Assembly: GCF_032362555.1 (NCBI RefSeq)
Contig: NC_083511.1
Coordinates: forward strand, 3,100,001-3,164,000
DNA: 64,000 nt
Reading direction: 5' to 3'
Source: Amyelois transitella
Lineage: Eukaryota > Arthropoda > Insecta > Lepidoptera > Pyralidae
Shown: positions 1-10,328 of the stretch, one piece after another
How positions within the stretch are numbered: the stretch's first letter is position 1
Layout: every line of letters begins with the position of its first letter
Notes under the pieces: model-generated
Database searches by the model: none
The model's input: the letters and a program-made list of their open reading frames with translations, nothing else
What the model was told of the DNA's origin: nothing
Position numbers and translations under genes: made by a program

Positions 1-294
1 ATGACGTACCAGACTGTGGTGTTTCTGGACGGTAATCTGTTTGAGGACTTTCAGGTTCTGGTGAGTCTTCAATCAGATTTAATGATTCGAAACATTCTGG
101 TGAGTCTGGAGGCGCCATAAGATTTGTTTTTGATGGTCTTGATTTTTTAAATGGCTGTAAAAAACTCATTTGTTCTTCATATTTCCACGGCGTAACAAGA
201 ACGGCGGCTTGCCCACTTTTTTTATTTTTACGACGCTTTAATGCGTTAATGTAGGCATTTCGTAATTTATCCCAGTCATCTTTGCATTTATTCG
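1..294 (-). CDS. MADF-domain protein of Harbinger-1, exon 2 (runs off window)
   Basis: The reverse strand reads through without a stop from an acceptor (gtttcag just above 294) to the window edge. The translation has a MADF-like core, with DDWDKLRNAY and an Arg/Lys stretch followed by PWKYEEQMSFLQPF, and then a Ser/Pro-rich tail. MADF (Myb/SANT-like) proteins are the usual DNA-binding partner of the HARBI1 transposase in animal PIF/Harbinger elements; they are thought to bind the element ends and carry the transposase into the nucleus. Exon 1 lies at 5520-5646, and the codon phase across the junction fits (one base plus two). The intron therefore contains the oppositely oriented transposase exon and everything inserted in it. 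The C-terminus is not visible. Confidence 0.75.
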
Positions 295-889
295 CTGAAA
301 CAATAAATTATGCGTTTTTATATTTACAGATTTTTGGCAACTGGCAACTCTTTTCGGTCCTTGGGGTTCAATTATCGCATGGGATTCGCCACAGTAAAGA
401 TAATAGTCGAAGAAGTATGTAACGCAATTTGGAAAGAATTAGCCCCTATTGTAATGCCTCAACCTACAGAACAAATGTGGAGAGAAATTGCAAAAGGATT
501 CGAAAATATATGGCATTTTCCGAACTGTATTGGAGCAATGGATGGAAAACACGTAACTATAATATGTGTCGTCTAGAATCAAAGACCGCTAAATCCAAGA
601 AGCTATTTTTTTCAAAAATCTACTTTTTTGCTCAGTACTTGTTACTTTGGTAATTTTCTGGTGTTAATTTGGAATAAAATAAGTAAAACTGATTGTCATA
701 ACTAACTATTTTAGTTTTTGTTTATATTATAGAAATTTAAATTAATTTGTGTTTTTAAATAAAGGATGTGGCGGATATTGATATTGAGTTACGGATCTGG
801 CGGTTTTTGATACATACTGTGATGGATGTGGCGGATATTGGTACTCAAGACCCATTAGTTTCAATGACTATACAGGTTGTTCTTAAAAG

Positions 890-1178
890 TAATAAAACAT
901 ACATACATACATACATACATACCGTCACGTCTATATCCCTTGCGGGGTAGACAGAGCCAACAGTCTTGAAAAGACTGAATGGCCACGTTCAGCTATTTGG
1001 CTTAACGATAGAATTGAGATTCAACTAGTGACAGGTTGCTAGCCCATCGCCTAAAAAAGAATCCCAAGTTTGTAAGCCTATCCCTTAGTCGCCTTTTACG
1101 ACATCCATGGGAAAGAGATGGAGTGGTCCTATTCTTTTTTGTATTGGTGCCGGGAACCACACGGCACTAATAAAACAT
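890..1178 (-). repeat. SINE-1 copy with target duplication
   Basis: The body is 901-1167, with an 11 bp duplication (taataaaacat) at 890-900 and 1168-1178. Read on the minus strand it begins with the gtgccgtgtggttcccggcacc head and ends in an (ATGT)n tail, seen as catacatac at its left end. The same family recurs at 18288-19973, 47195, 49163, 61092, 62409 and 63312. I see no clear tRNA A/B-box pair. Confidence 0.85.
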
Positions 1179-1269
1179 TGTAAATTTAATATGTAACGCG
1201 AGTAACTTTATTAAAAACAGTAGGAAATAGTTGTATTATTATAAATTTTGATCATTGAACCAAAAACAA

Positions 1270-3361
1270 TTATATAAAATTTTCATTTTCTTCTAAAGGA
1301 ACACATTGCAGATCCTCACATTCTTCAAAATTTTCATTGGTCTCTTCAATATCCTTGTAGTATTTTAAAAAGTCTAAAGTCCTCCAGTCTTCACCATAAT
1401 GTTTGTTTAGAAGGTTAGTGACATCTTTTATTTTGCTTAGCTTCACTTTATTACCTTTTCGTATTATGGCAGGCTCAATTTCGGAGCATCTCTTTCCTCT
1501 TTTAGTCACATATTTTGGTTTATTAAATTCATTCCGATAATTTTCTTCTCCTTGAATGCTCACATTCTGTCGTCCCTTACTAATTATAAATCGTTTAGAT
1601 GGGTTAAATTTGAAATGCCAACTTCCCGGGGGTTTTATGGTTTTTGAGACTTCATCCTTCCAATTGTAAACTTCAACTTCTTCTCCTAAATGGTAAACAG
1701 TCGCATGTTTTTTGAAAACATTTACATAATCTTGTGGATTACATATTATGGACTGTTTTTTGGTTTCTTTTTCGATCTTCGCAAATATTCTGTCTGGTGG
1801 TAAAAAGCTATGGCCAACCATTGGAAAAACTATTTCAATCTGCTTTACTTGCGGTGGCGCATGTGAAGAGAGCCATTTGGTGCACATACCTACAAGAGTG
1901 GTGTTTTTGTTTTGGCCACCGCAACCATCAGCAAATAGTTTTAATTTTGTTTTAATTTCAGGAATATCCAGAGTAGTCAATTTATGAAATACTGCACTCG
2001 CTATTTCGTTAGAAAATTTTGAATGCTCATTTTCGCACCAGTGATAGGAATGCACGTTATTCGTTGTTAACGGGGATTTTGAAGTTCCAACCACTATGGT
2101 AAAGTTATACATATTAAATTGTCGGCTAAAATAAGCTGCTTGATCAGGCAATTTCGGCAGAGCGCTGTTCTTGTGACAGTCAAATGATAGCAAAATAGTA
2201 TCTCCAGGCTCAGTTTTCAGCAGATTGTAAAATGCCTTGGCTTTTAAAGTATGTACTTGTTTCTCTGTTTGAAGTCGTTGTTTATCTTGGCTTGTAGAGG
2301 CGCATTCAATTTTTCTTGTCAACTCAGAGCACCGAGAACATGTATCCTTCAAGGGTGAACCAAAACCAATGTTATACTTTCTATTAAAAATGTTTCTAAA
2401 ATAAGACTTTACTTGCAAGTGATTTGTATCTTGATATAATTTCCACATTTTTTTTATATTCAATTCTGGAGGTAAATACAGTCTTACCGATGATTTAGCT
2501 CTACAATAGTGTGGTTCAGCTGCTTGGAAGGACTCAATAAATTCTTGCACATTTCTTTGTTTATCTCCGTAAAGTGCTATTTTGTGACTGCCACCACGAT
2601 TTTCTTTGGCGATACTGCCTCCATCTTTAAAAGATCTTTGAATAACCCCCATTACTCTATCTTTTCCTAATGTAAGTATTTCTAAAAATGCATTTTTGCA
2701 CACTCTCACATTTTTGTGAGGGTTTTTTATAGTTACGTAGTATTCAACGCTCAAATTTTTTGGGCCTCTAGATTGATCTACCAGTCTTGTTCTCACACAT
2801 TTGTTGAAACGACAGTGTTGTAATATAAAATTGTCTTGATCTATTTTACTTTTTAATTTGAAAAACTTACGGTGCATACGAGCTATGTCTTGCATTTTTA
2901 ATGTAGAACAGGTAAATGTTTTATTATTTTTGTGGTGGCATTTTGGAGCACTTGGAAAGCGTTTTGAAGAATATCTGAAATTAATAAAAAAAATTTTTTT
3001 TCAAACAGTTAAACCTTTTTGTATGAAGACAGACAGACTGACATTGCGAAACTATATGGGTTATTTTTTACTACTGAACTAAACCTTTTTGTATGGAGAC
3101 AGACAGACTGACATTGCGAAACTATATGGGTTAATTTTGTAATACCTACTGAATCGGAACGGAACACCGACTTTTACTGGTCCCTAAGTAGGGACGTAAA
3201 AGACACCTCTGTAAACAAACCTCCTGTATACTAAAATCAGACAAAAGTGTTACTCACAGTTCTCTTCGTTTTTTCTCCTTTTTCCAGTTTTCTTTGTTAA
3301 CGCCTCGCTTCCTTGCATGCTCAGGAGCAACAGGTTCAATTCTTATTGTTAAATCAGCCAT
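1270..3361 (-). CDS. DGCGGQNKN (DUF7869-like) transposase candidate, intact, 602 aa
   Basis: Two exons: 3258-3361 (ATG at 3361, donor gtgagt) and 1270-2974 (acceptor atttcag). Their lengths sum to 1809 nt, exactly 603 codons, with no internal stop. The N-terminus is Arg/Lys-rich (RKRGVNKENWKKEKKRREL). A middle block holds a possible zinc site (DTCSRCSEL), then LLSFDCHKN, then LFADGCGGQNKNTTL, and then PMVGHSFLPPDRIFAKIEKE. FDCHKN, DGCGGQNKN and the later acidic residues could form a DDE/D-type active site; this is inference. The C-terminus ends with a short helical tail (NLLNKHYGEDWRTLDFLKYY) and an acidic end. The same layout recurs in the genes at 11859-14690 and 26311-28226. I believe this matches the uncharacterised DUF7869 domain found in many insect proteins. 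It is the only gene of its element, so the transposase role is likely but not proven. Confidence 0.75.
3011..3135. repeat. Two-copy 70 bp tandem repeat in intron
   Basis: Units start at 3011 and 3081 (each beginning aaacctttttgtatg). They are nearly identical over about 55 bp and lie in the intron between exons 1 and 2 of the Sola-like-1 gene. Confidence 0.8.
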
Positions 3362-3643
3362 TGTTTGTTTTATAATTAAATAAACAAAGCACAAAATTAC
3401 AGAACAAATGCTTTGTCAGCCATTGTGAACCGCAATACGCCATGACAGTTTTTTCTCCAAATGCAGTGTTCTGATTGGTCAATGCGGATGTGGCGGCGAC
3501 TAATAATGAGTGGTGATGGATGTAGCGGAGTTTAGAACGAAACGCAATTTAAAGACTCAAATTGCTCGGGATGTAGCGGGGTTGAGACAAGAATAGTTTA
3601 TTGGATTTGTTTGAAATTAAAAACCGATTCCATAGAGATCAAA

Positions 3644-4746
3644 TAGAGGAAAGTAACCAAATATGGGCTACCATTTTGTATTTGCCTCAAAAATAAAAAA
3701 CTATTAAAAAATTAACCATTTATTGTGGTCAAAATAATCACACATACATTTTTAAAGAGCTAAGTAACAATCATATGTTCTTAATATTATTATATATTAT
3801 TATCTTGAGCATTAAACAAAATATCAAAATAGATTCTAAATATGGAACAGGTACTTAAATATGGGCTACTAATAGAAACTTAATATGTCTTCTACGAAAA
3901 TAACAATTATAAATATTTACCTTATAAGAGATCAAATTACTTTGGTAGATGGAAGAAATCACACAATTTACTTACAAAAATCACATATCCAAGTGTCAAA
4001 CTCTGGCCCAGCACAGTCATTATGTGCCCAGAGCTGACACATTAAACATCTTACCCACAGTTCTCCTGCCTCGTTTTCGGAAAAAATTTCCTGACTGCTG
4101 CATCGGCAGTATCAGGAGCCTCTCTTCCTATAGGGGCATCTGGTTCACTATCTGAATCAAATTGGACATATTCTTCACTTACACTTTCTTCCTTGGTCTT
4201 GGCTTTCTTATTTCCTAAACTTCTTTTCTTTTGCTTGGGTTTCTTATCTTTTGTTTTATTTTCTTTTTCAATTTTCTTCCTATTTGTTGCAATAAGGTCA
4301 TTTTTATATGGAGACAAAGTTATGACCGAAGCCACAGCAGCCCATATTTAGGACCATAGTAATAGCCCATATTCGGAATTCTTAACTAAAATAAATTTGA
4401 TCTTGTTCTTTACAAATCATATATAGCAAGCAATTAATCGATCGAAAATCATAAAATTAAACTTATATTTTGCAATAAAACACATGGTTACAGTATTTAG
4501 ACCTAATTTTCTTTGATTAAACAACACATTGATACGTACCTCAGAAAACTTTTCGACAGCAGCAACACAAAAACAGCTGACAATGGCGACAGCTCGCGCG
4601 CGATTGACGAGAGTGAGTGAGTGCGATGTAAAAGCGAATGAATGCGATGGACGATCGTCGTTTGTTGTGTCATTCGACTGTAGGTTTTCGAGAATTGTTA
4701 CTAGCCCATATTAAAGCACTAGCCCACATTTAGTTACTTTCCTCTA
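3644..4746. mobile_element. Internally deleted pogo-type element nested in Sola-like-1
   Basis: It has 25 bp terminal inverted repeats with two differences (gaggaaagtaac(c/t)aaat(a/g)tgggcta, 3646-3670 and 4720-4744), each flanked by TA (3644-3645 and 4745-4746). This is the TSD of the Tc1/mariner/pogo superfamily. The gggcta/tagccc motif repeats several times internally (near 3862, 4338, 4365 and 4700). Only the C-terminal part of a transposase gene remains inside, so the element is non-autonomous. Confidence 0.8.
3968..4335 (-). pseudogene. C-terminal fragment of a pogo/Tigger-like transposase
   Basis: The frame from 4335 reads STPYKN-like residues (LSPYKNDLIATNRKK) followed by a Lys-rich coiled region and an acidic stretch (SEEYVQFDSDSEPD). 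That is the usual tail of insect pogo/Tigger-type transposases downstream of the DDE core. After a frameshift near 4050 a second frame carries a Cys/His cluster, CQLWAHNDCAG then WICDFC, ending at 3968. This resembles the half-PHD-like C-terminus seen on some of these proteins. The N-terminal DNA-binding and DDE regions are absent. Confidence 0.6.
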
Positions 4747-5519
4747 CTTATTTTTTTAAAAAGTGGATGTGACGGCAATTGATTCTAGACGACACATATG
4801 TCCTATAAATGCAGGCTCAAACTTTTACAATTATAAAAATGAGCATTCTATTGTACTGCTTGCGCTGGTTGACGCTCATTACAGATTTGTTACGATAGAT
4901 GTAGGAGCATATGGTCGCAATAGTGATGGTGGCATATACCAAGAGTCGTTAATGGGAAAAATGTTTGAAAATAGTCAGTTAAACTTGCCACCAAATAAAC
5001 CATTGCATCAAAATACAGAACCTTTACCCCACGTTATTGTGGCAGATGCAGCATTCCCCTTAAAAACGTTTTGTTGAAACCGTACAGTAAAGCTAAATTA
5101 GTCAACAATACTCCAAATAAAATATTTAATTATCGTTTGTCTCGTGCTCGCCGCACTGTAGAAAATGCATTTGGAATATTACGAGCAAGATTCAGAGTAT
5201 TTCAAGGACCTTTACAAGTACAACCAAATATGGTGGACAAGATCGTACTCGCTGCTTGCTGCCTCCATAACCTTTTAACCCAAAATACACCGTAAAGAGA
5301 AGAAATGTTTATAGGTGAAGGCGAAATTTGCGACGGTAACGGCTTAACAAACATTGGACCATTAAATAGAAATCCTACTCAGGAAGCTATTCATGTTCGC
5401 GAGGCATTTAAAAATTATTTTGTAAGTCCAGAAGGACAAGTTCCATGGCAAATGCAAAGTATACACAATACACAAGGTAGATCTATAAATAATTAAATAA
5501 AGCAGTGAAGATTACTTAC

Positions 5520-5646
5520 GGGGTTGTTTTAATTTTTCTCCTATCTCCTCCCAAACAGCTGTCCTAATAGTTTGATCTTTATATTGTTTACACTTTATAT
5601 CATAAATTACATCATATTGTCGTACTAATTCAATTAACTCGTCCAT
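5520..5646 (-). CDS. MADF-domain protein of Harbinger-1, exon 1
   Basis: It starts at the ATG at 5646 (MDELIELVRQYDVIYD) and ends at a consensus donor, gtaagt. The sequence is a typical MADF N-terminal half, with a conserved TAVWEEIGEKL helix. Its last base plus the first two of the exon ending at 294 make one codon and keep the frame. The two exons are now more than 5 kb apart because a 4.2 kb transposon sits in the intron. Confidence 0.75.
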
Positions 5647-6259
5647 ATTTGAAAGTGAACCAACGAATATGCAGGACTATGAGCGATGACGCGTCACAAC
5701 ACAGAACTGGCGCTTGTACATATGTCTGACGTGTCGTGACGTCGCCGTTCCCCCGCCCCTCCGCTCTGATTCAACCGCGATCGTATCTGATGCGACACGA
5801 CACAAGCCATCACAACACAACACGCATTACTAGTATGAACGTTACCATACTAACACCCCTTTCACACCCCTTTCACACGGCAGTCCAGTTTTTTACAGGA
5901 TCCCGTTTTCTACAGGATCCCGTTTGATGGCGAATGTGTTTATATGCTAGCGTTCACACGAGCATCCCGCATGCGGGATCCTGCAAAAAACCGATCCGGT
6001 CGAATTGTGCCATTCGGTTTTGTCACTAGAAACTGGATCCGTAGTCCAGTAAAAAGCGGGATCCCGTTTAATCACACATATATTTCAATAGCAATCTTCA
6101 CACGGCTTCCAGCATGCGGTTTTTTGCTGGACACTGTTTTTAGCGGGATAGTGGAGTGGTGGCAGCCCCCGCCCCGCGCCCGCCGCGTCACCCGCACATG
6201 TGTAGCGCTCGCGCATTGCTCTTTTGCGCGGCGCCGAGATTGCTGTGTTTCGTCGAAAA

Positions 6260-8515
6260 ATGTCGCAAACAAATATTGATCCCGAACTTCTTATTACACT
6301 AATTGAAATTAGGCCTATATTATGGGATAAAACGCTGGAAAATTATAAAGATAACAACTTGCGAACTGCAGCATGGCGCGAAGTTTGCATTGTTTTGAGA
6401 GAAGACTTTCAAGAACTTGAGGAAAAAGAAAGACAAAGCTATGGTAAGTTTTTATATTTATTTCGTTTATCCTTGTATTGCTTCGTCTTGCCAAGGTACA
6501 GCTCCCACTTCAGAAACAAAATAATTTGTGAACTCTGTTCGTATTGTGTTAGCACAGCGTCCACCTCGTGTATTTGGCTCATTACGTACGTTTTCCAAAG
6601 ATATCGTTGAATCGTTGCTGTCAATGTTCGCATATGAACTTTCATTATGCATGATATAGTTATGAAGCACGGCGCAAGTTTTAACTATCGAGATAGCTGT
6701 ACTGGTGCTTACGTCCAATGGACGATGAAATATTCGCCATTTATTTGCCAATATTCCAAACGCGCACTCCACATAACGTCTGGCTCTTGTTAATCGATAG
6801 TTAAATATCCTTTTATTTTTATCTAAATGAGTTCCTCCATAGGGTCTCAACAGATTATAATGCAAACCAAATGCTTCATCACCCACTATCACAAATGGAA
6901 CACGTGATTCCAAACCTGTAAAGAGAGGACGAGCTTCTGGTAAATCTAAACTGCCATCATTTAATCTTTTCCAGAAAGTAGATTCTTTGAATATAGAGGA
7001 GTCGCATTCTTTGCCATAAGAGCCTACGCTGATATAGGTGAATCTATAATTCGAATCCACTACCGCTAGCAATACAATGGAAAAAAAATTCTTGTAATTC
7101 ATGTACATAGAACCGCTGTGACTTGGTTTCTTCATTCTTATGTGCTTCCCATCAACTGCACCAATGCAGTGAGGAAAGTTAGCTTTATTATAAAATGCGT
7201 CAGCAATTTGTTCCCACTCATATTTTGTGTCGGGCAATTTCATAAACTCCTGATGCAAATTATTCCATATGACGTTTGTTACTTCTACTATTATTGAGTT
7301 GATTGTTGAGACTCCCACTCGATATGCGTAATGCAAATCCATGTACGAACACCCAGATGCCAAGTACCTGCAAATTAAAAACATATATAGTGTTATTATA
7401 ATAAAGTTAAACACATATTTAAAAAAATCACTATGTACGTTTTTTAAACATTGTGTTAAAAACGTCAGTTAAACTTTTTTGTAATAACCCTGTAATATTT
7501 TTTAACATTACGTACAACTAAATTTCCAGCAGAGGTATTCTGTTATTTTTTGGGATCGAACTCGCTTCGAATAGATAATGCTATTGGTCGAGCGAGAGAA
7601 CTTTATTTATTTTTAAATACAAAATACAAATTTTCAACCAATATCGTTAGTTATTTGCATATATTTATAATTTATTATTATATATTAAAATGTTAATAAT
7701 TATGAGATATTTTAATATATCACAATAAAATATAAATGTATTATTGAAATTTGAAAAAATAGCAGAATACCTAATACTGGAGCTGTTGAAGGTTCTTTCT
7801 CCGCCCTTATTTATAATTTATGTTTTCTTTTTCAGCTAAAATGGTCGTTAAAAAATGGAATCAGATAAGAGACAGCTGGAAGAGGAGTTAAAATGCGAAA
7901 AAGAAAATAAATAAATCTGGATCTGCTGCAGTTAATACCAAAAAATACTGTTATCACGACCAGTTGTTGTTTTTAAAAAAAAATATGGATCCGGCTGAAA
8001 CACAAGACAGTGGCGGTAACAAAGCTGCAGATATTGAAGAGGGTGATACGGAAAATCCTATCCAAAATGAAGAAAGTGAAAATGAACCTATTATCGGAAG
8101 TCCAGGACAAGAAAATCCTGCAGGTGGTGCTAAACGACTTAAGAGAAGTGTACTACCAAGGCAGAGACTTTCTGTAATGGATCAAAAAATGGCGAGTTTC
8201 ATTGATCACCAGATGAAAAGTCAGCCGAATACGCAGAATGAAGATCGTAACTTGTCATTTTTTAAAAGTTTACTTCCTACACTAGCTTCACTCAACGATG
8301 ATCAAATATTACAATTTCAAGCAGGTGTTATAAGTTTGTTGCAAAATATAAAAAGCCGCAATTTTAACCAATGGTCCTCTCAACAACCATCTACTTTTAA
8401 CAACTCTTATCAATCAGCAGGTTATTTCACACCGCATTACAGCGTTCAGTCATCGCCATCTGCACAATCAGTTGAATCGCAGAGCTCTGATTTTCCGGAT
8501 TTCACTAATATTTAA
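6260..8515 (+). pseudogene. MADF-BESS protein of Harbinger-2, one premature stop
   Basis: Exon 1 is 6260-6443 (MSQTNIDPELLITLIEIRP, donor gtaagt) and exon 2 is 7836-8515 (acceptor tttttcag). Together they make 288 codons in one frame. The N-terminus is a MADF domain (IRPILWDKTLENYKDNNLR, then KKWNQIRDSWKR). The C-terminal half holds a BESS motif (FFKSLLPTLASLNDDQILQF) that mediates protein contacts. The only defect is a TAA at 7889-7891 inside the MADF domain, where the frame continues normally afterwards; one base change would account for it. Exon 2 lies within the intron of the opposite-strand transposase gene, and exon 1 lies beyond the transposase 3' end. Confidence 0.8.
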
Positions 8516-8940
8516 TTAATATTAACGATCATCTTGTGAAAATATCATACATACATAACTTATTGTGTTTGGTAATAAATATTAAACTTTAAATATGTAT
8601 TTCATTCTTACCTTAAACATATTGCTAACTTTTCTTCAGGTGTGATGCTTTTTCTCATATTTGTATCATGTTTTTTTAAATCTTCATTCACCCTTTTTAA
8701 AAGATCGTCAAATGTGGTCATACTCATTCTAAAATAATTGAAAAATTTTGACTCATCTCTTCTCAAATCGCTCATAAGATTCCGAAAAATACCCAAATTC
8801 GAGCGTTGTGTCAGAATAGGATGAACCCAGAATCTTCTATTTCGCTGCCGACGCCGATAATACCAATAGAAAATTAGGAAAGTATTTACGTCCATTTCAC
8901 CTGATAACCGGCGTAGGAATGGTAAAAAAACAGGATGCAA
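6467..8940 (-). CDS. HARBI1-like: HARBI1-like transposase of Harbinger-2, intact
   Basis: Exon 1 is 8612-8940 (donor gtaaga) and exon 2 is 6467-7367 (acceptor atttgcag). They sum to 410 codons with no internal stop, and an AG|G Arg codon spans the junction. The N-terminal exon has RRFWVHPILTQRSNLGIF and a helix-rich DNA-binding region. Exon 2 has GAVDGKHIRM (first catalytic Asp), VIVGDEAF (second Asp) and RRYVECAFGIL (Glu), the complete DDE triad of DDE_Tnp_4 nucleases. An internal Met at 8895 (MDVNTFLIFYWYY) may be the true start, because the sequence above it overlaps the terminal repeats. It should cut at element ends together with the MADF partner. Confidence 0.9.
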
Positions 8941-9088
8941 CCGTGTTCATACGGCAGTCTAGTTTTGCGGAACCAGCTTTTTACTGAATCCTGCAAAACT
9001 GAACTGCCATGTGAACACAGCGTCCAGTTTAGCAGGATACCGTAAAAAGCCGATCCTGCAAAACTGGACTGCCGTGTGAAAGGGGTGT

Positions 9089-9712
9089 CAATGTATGAAA
9101 CCGATACCGTTCTGACGCGTCACGTCACGACACGTCAGATAAGTATAAACCCGCCTTAATCCCCATTGTTGCTTTTTTAACCCAATCTGAATACTACTTT
9201 TGGTCCTTTTCCCACAAGTGTGAATTTTTGTTTGCAGCTCTGATGAACTATCCTATGCACGTACTTTTCTTGCATAGGTACCTAAATAAACAAACCCGGA
9301 TACAAAGATGCTAGATATGTTCACTTGTTCATTTAGTCAATAATATTTTATCGATGGATGAGTGACTTAAGATTGTTTATTTCCAATCACAGTTGTAACT
9401 ATCAAGTTTAATACGTCTGTGATTTGGTTCTACATCGGGAATCCTAACTATCCAACAATATTTTATCTATCACCTATGTCATTCTGATAAAAAGTGTTTG
9501 GAAATCAAATATAATTATTACCCTATGAAACAAATTATAGCTAAACCGCTGGACCGTTTGTGATGAAATTTGGTGTGGATGTAGTTAAATACCCGAGTTT
9601 AAATTAAGGTTACTTTTTTTGTAAATAAATCAATTCCCCAAAGGGCTGCAATAGTGGGTGAAGTTAAAAAATAAAATAAAACTGATCACTTCGAATTCAG
9701 ATAATAATGAAG
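9089..9712. other. No gene seen; AT-rich flank
   Basis: No coding signal is visible. An inverted counterpart of 5729-5745 lies near 9127. A fragment near 9545 (gatgaaatttggtgtgg) resembles the LINE-tail sequences seen at 57190 and 58655. Confidence 0.5.
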
Positions 9713-10328
9713 TTAATAATTGCTGAGAGTCCGTGGATGTGGTAGATAGGACTCATACGTTCTTTGGATAAAGTCATAAGCTTTTGGAGAATACAAATGC
9801 AGGGTTAGAGCCAACTTTCTGATTTCTTCGGAGTACTGTTTTGGCAATGGCAATCCTTTACATTTTAAAATCTGCCTCTCTTAAAAATCCTTTGATTCCA
9901 CATTTATAAAATTCTTTTGCTTCAACTCAATTATTATATTTTTAAAGGTGTCAAGTTTCATCTTTTGTTGACGGACCACTTCATTTAAACATTTAATTTT
10001 CTTTTTCTGTTTCTCCACTTTTTCTACTAATCTTTTTAATTTTTGGAGTGCTGAATACTGGAACATTAGGAAAATTTTAATTATTGATGAGAGTACTCAT
10101 GATTATAAACATTTATAACAGCATGAAATACATACTAATCAAATTAAAATAAATTAAATTCTGAAAAAAATGACAAACCAAAATTATTTCATCACAAACT
10201 GCTCATACCAATTCAAGATCATCTCGTGGATGTGGATTACTCGAGCATGATGGTTGATCAATAGTGCTTGATGGTTGATCAGTGGTTCTTATTATGTCCA
10301 TTAATGCAAATTGGCATGGATAGTCTGC
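9713..10328 (-). pseudogene. THAP9/P-element-like transposase remnant
   Basis: Two exon-like blocks are visible. The first is 10209-10328 (acceptor ccctttcag, donor gtatga), a Ser/Pro-rich linker. The second is 9713-10057 (acceptor ttccag) and codes a coiled coil (LKRLVEKVEKQKKKIKCLNE), an in-frame TAA near 9883, and then LPKQYSEEIRKLALTLHLYS and YLPHPRTLS. Coiled coil followed by 'YSPKAYDFI...LPHPRTL' is the start of the P-element/THAP9 transposase core. The N-terminal THAP zinc finger and the catalytic region are missing, and homology stops just before 9713. I see no terminal repeats. Confidence 0.7.

Larger units (their letters stand above)
566..4795. mobile_element. Sola-like / DGCGGQNKN element 1, inserted in Harbinger-1
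   Basis: Both ends carry a perfect 16 bp inverted repeat beginning gtgtcgtctagaatc (566 onward; inverted copy ending at 4795). A 4 bp target duplication ATAT lies at 562-565 and 4796-4799. Removing the element plus one ATAT restores the Harbinger reading frame across the junction. Copies of a subterminal motif, ggatgtggcgg or ggatgtagcgg, lie near 765, 825, 3487, 3518, 3569 and 4764. The element carries one spliced gene on the minus strand, a SINE (901-1167) and a nested pogo-type element (3646-4744). A 4 bp duplication is what I recall for Sola DNA transposons, but the family assignment is inference. Confidence 0.8.
330..5497 (+). pseudogene. HARBI1-like transposase of Harbinger-1, split by a transposon
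   Basis: This is the DDE transposase (DDE_Tnp_4 type) that would cut and paste the element. The visible exon begins after an acceptor (tatttacag) at 329 and codes FLATGNSF through GAMDGKHV, which holds the first catalytic Asp. The frame stops at 565, where a transposon is inserted, and resumes at 4800 with PINAGSNFYNYKNEHS, then VIVADAAF (second Asp) and RRTVENAFGIL (Glu). Further damage is a frameshift near 5065 and an in-frame TAA at 5293, after which the family's C-terminal block (EAFKNYFVSPEGQVPW) still reads to 5497. Exon 1 would lie left of the window. The gene is dead, but it was disrupted relatively late because homology is continuous on both sides of the insertion. Confidence 0.85.
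1..5852. mobile_element. PIF/Harbinger element 1 (left end outside window)
   Basis: It is defined by a HARBI1-type transposase on the plus strand (330-5497) and a MADF gene on the minus strand (1-294 and 5520-5646). The left terminus is off the window. The right terminus is unclear because Harbinger-2 begins at about 5853. A sequence near 5729 (tctgacgtgtcgtgac) recurs inverted near 9127, so the true right end may lie just beyond Harbinger-2, at about 9140. Confidence 0.6.
5853..9088. mobile_element. PIF/Harbinger element 2
   Basis: The left end carries cacccctttcacacggcag (5865 on; the motif acacccctttcac also starts at 5853). The right end carries its inverted copy ending at 9088. Both termini continue with several short inverted units around aggatcc and gtaaaaagc (5883-6160 and 8935-9075). 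The flanking triplets (TAA on the left, TCA on the right) differ at one base, so I cannot confirm the 3 bp TSD expected for Harbinger. It contains an intact HARBI1 gene (minus) and a MADF-BESS gene (plus). Confidence 0.75.

Noticed and set aside
899-920. catacatac microsatellite as an independent locus
   Set aside because: It lies inside the SINE-1 target duplications and is the SINE tail.
1734-1987. Plus-strand ORFs inside the Sola-like-1 gene
   Set aside because: These are antisense shadows of the intact minus-strand frame, with no recognisable motifs.
5853-9088. A clean 3 bp target duplication for Harbinger-2
   Set aside because: The left flank gives TAA and the right TCA; duplicated cacccctttcac units make the left end ambiguous, so no duplication is claimed.
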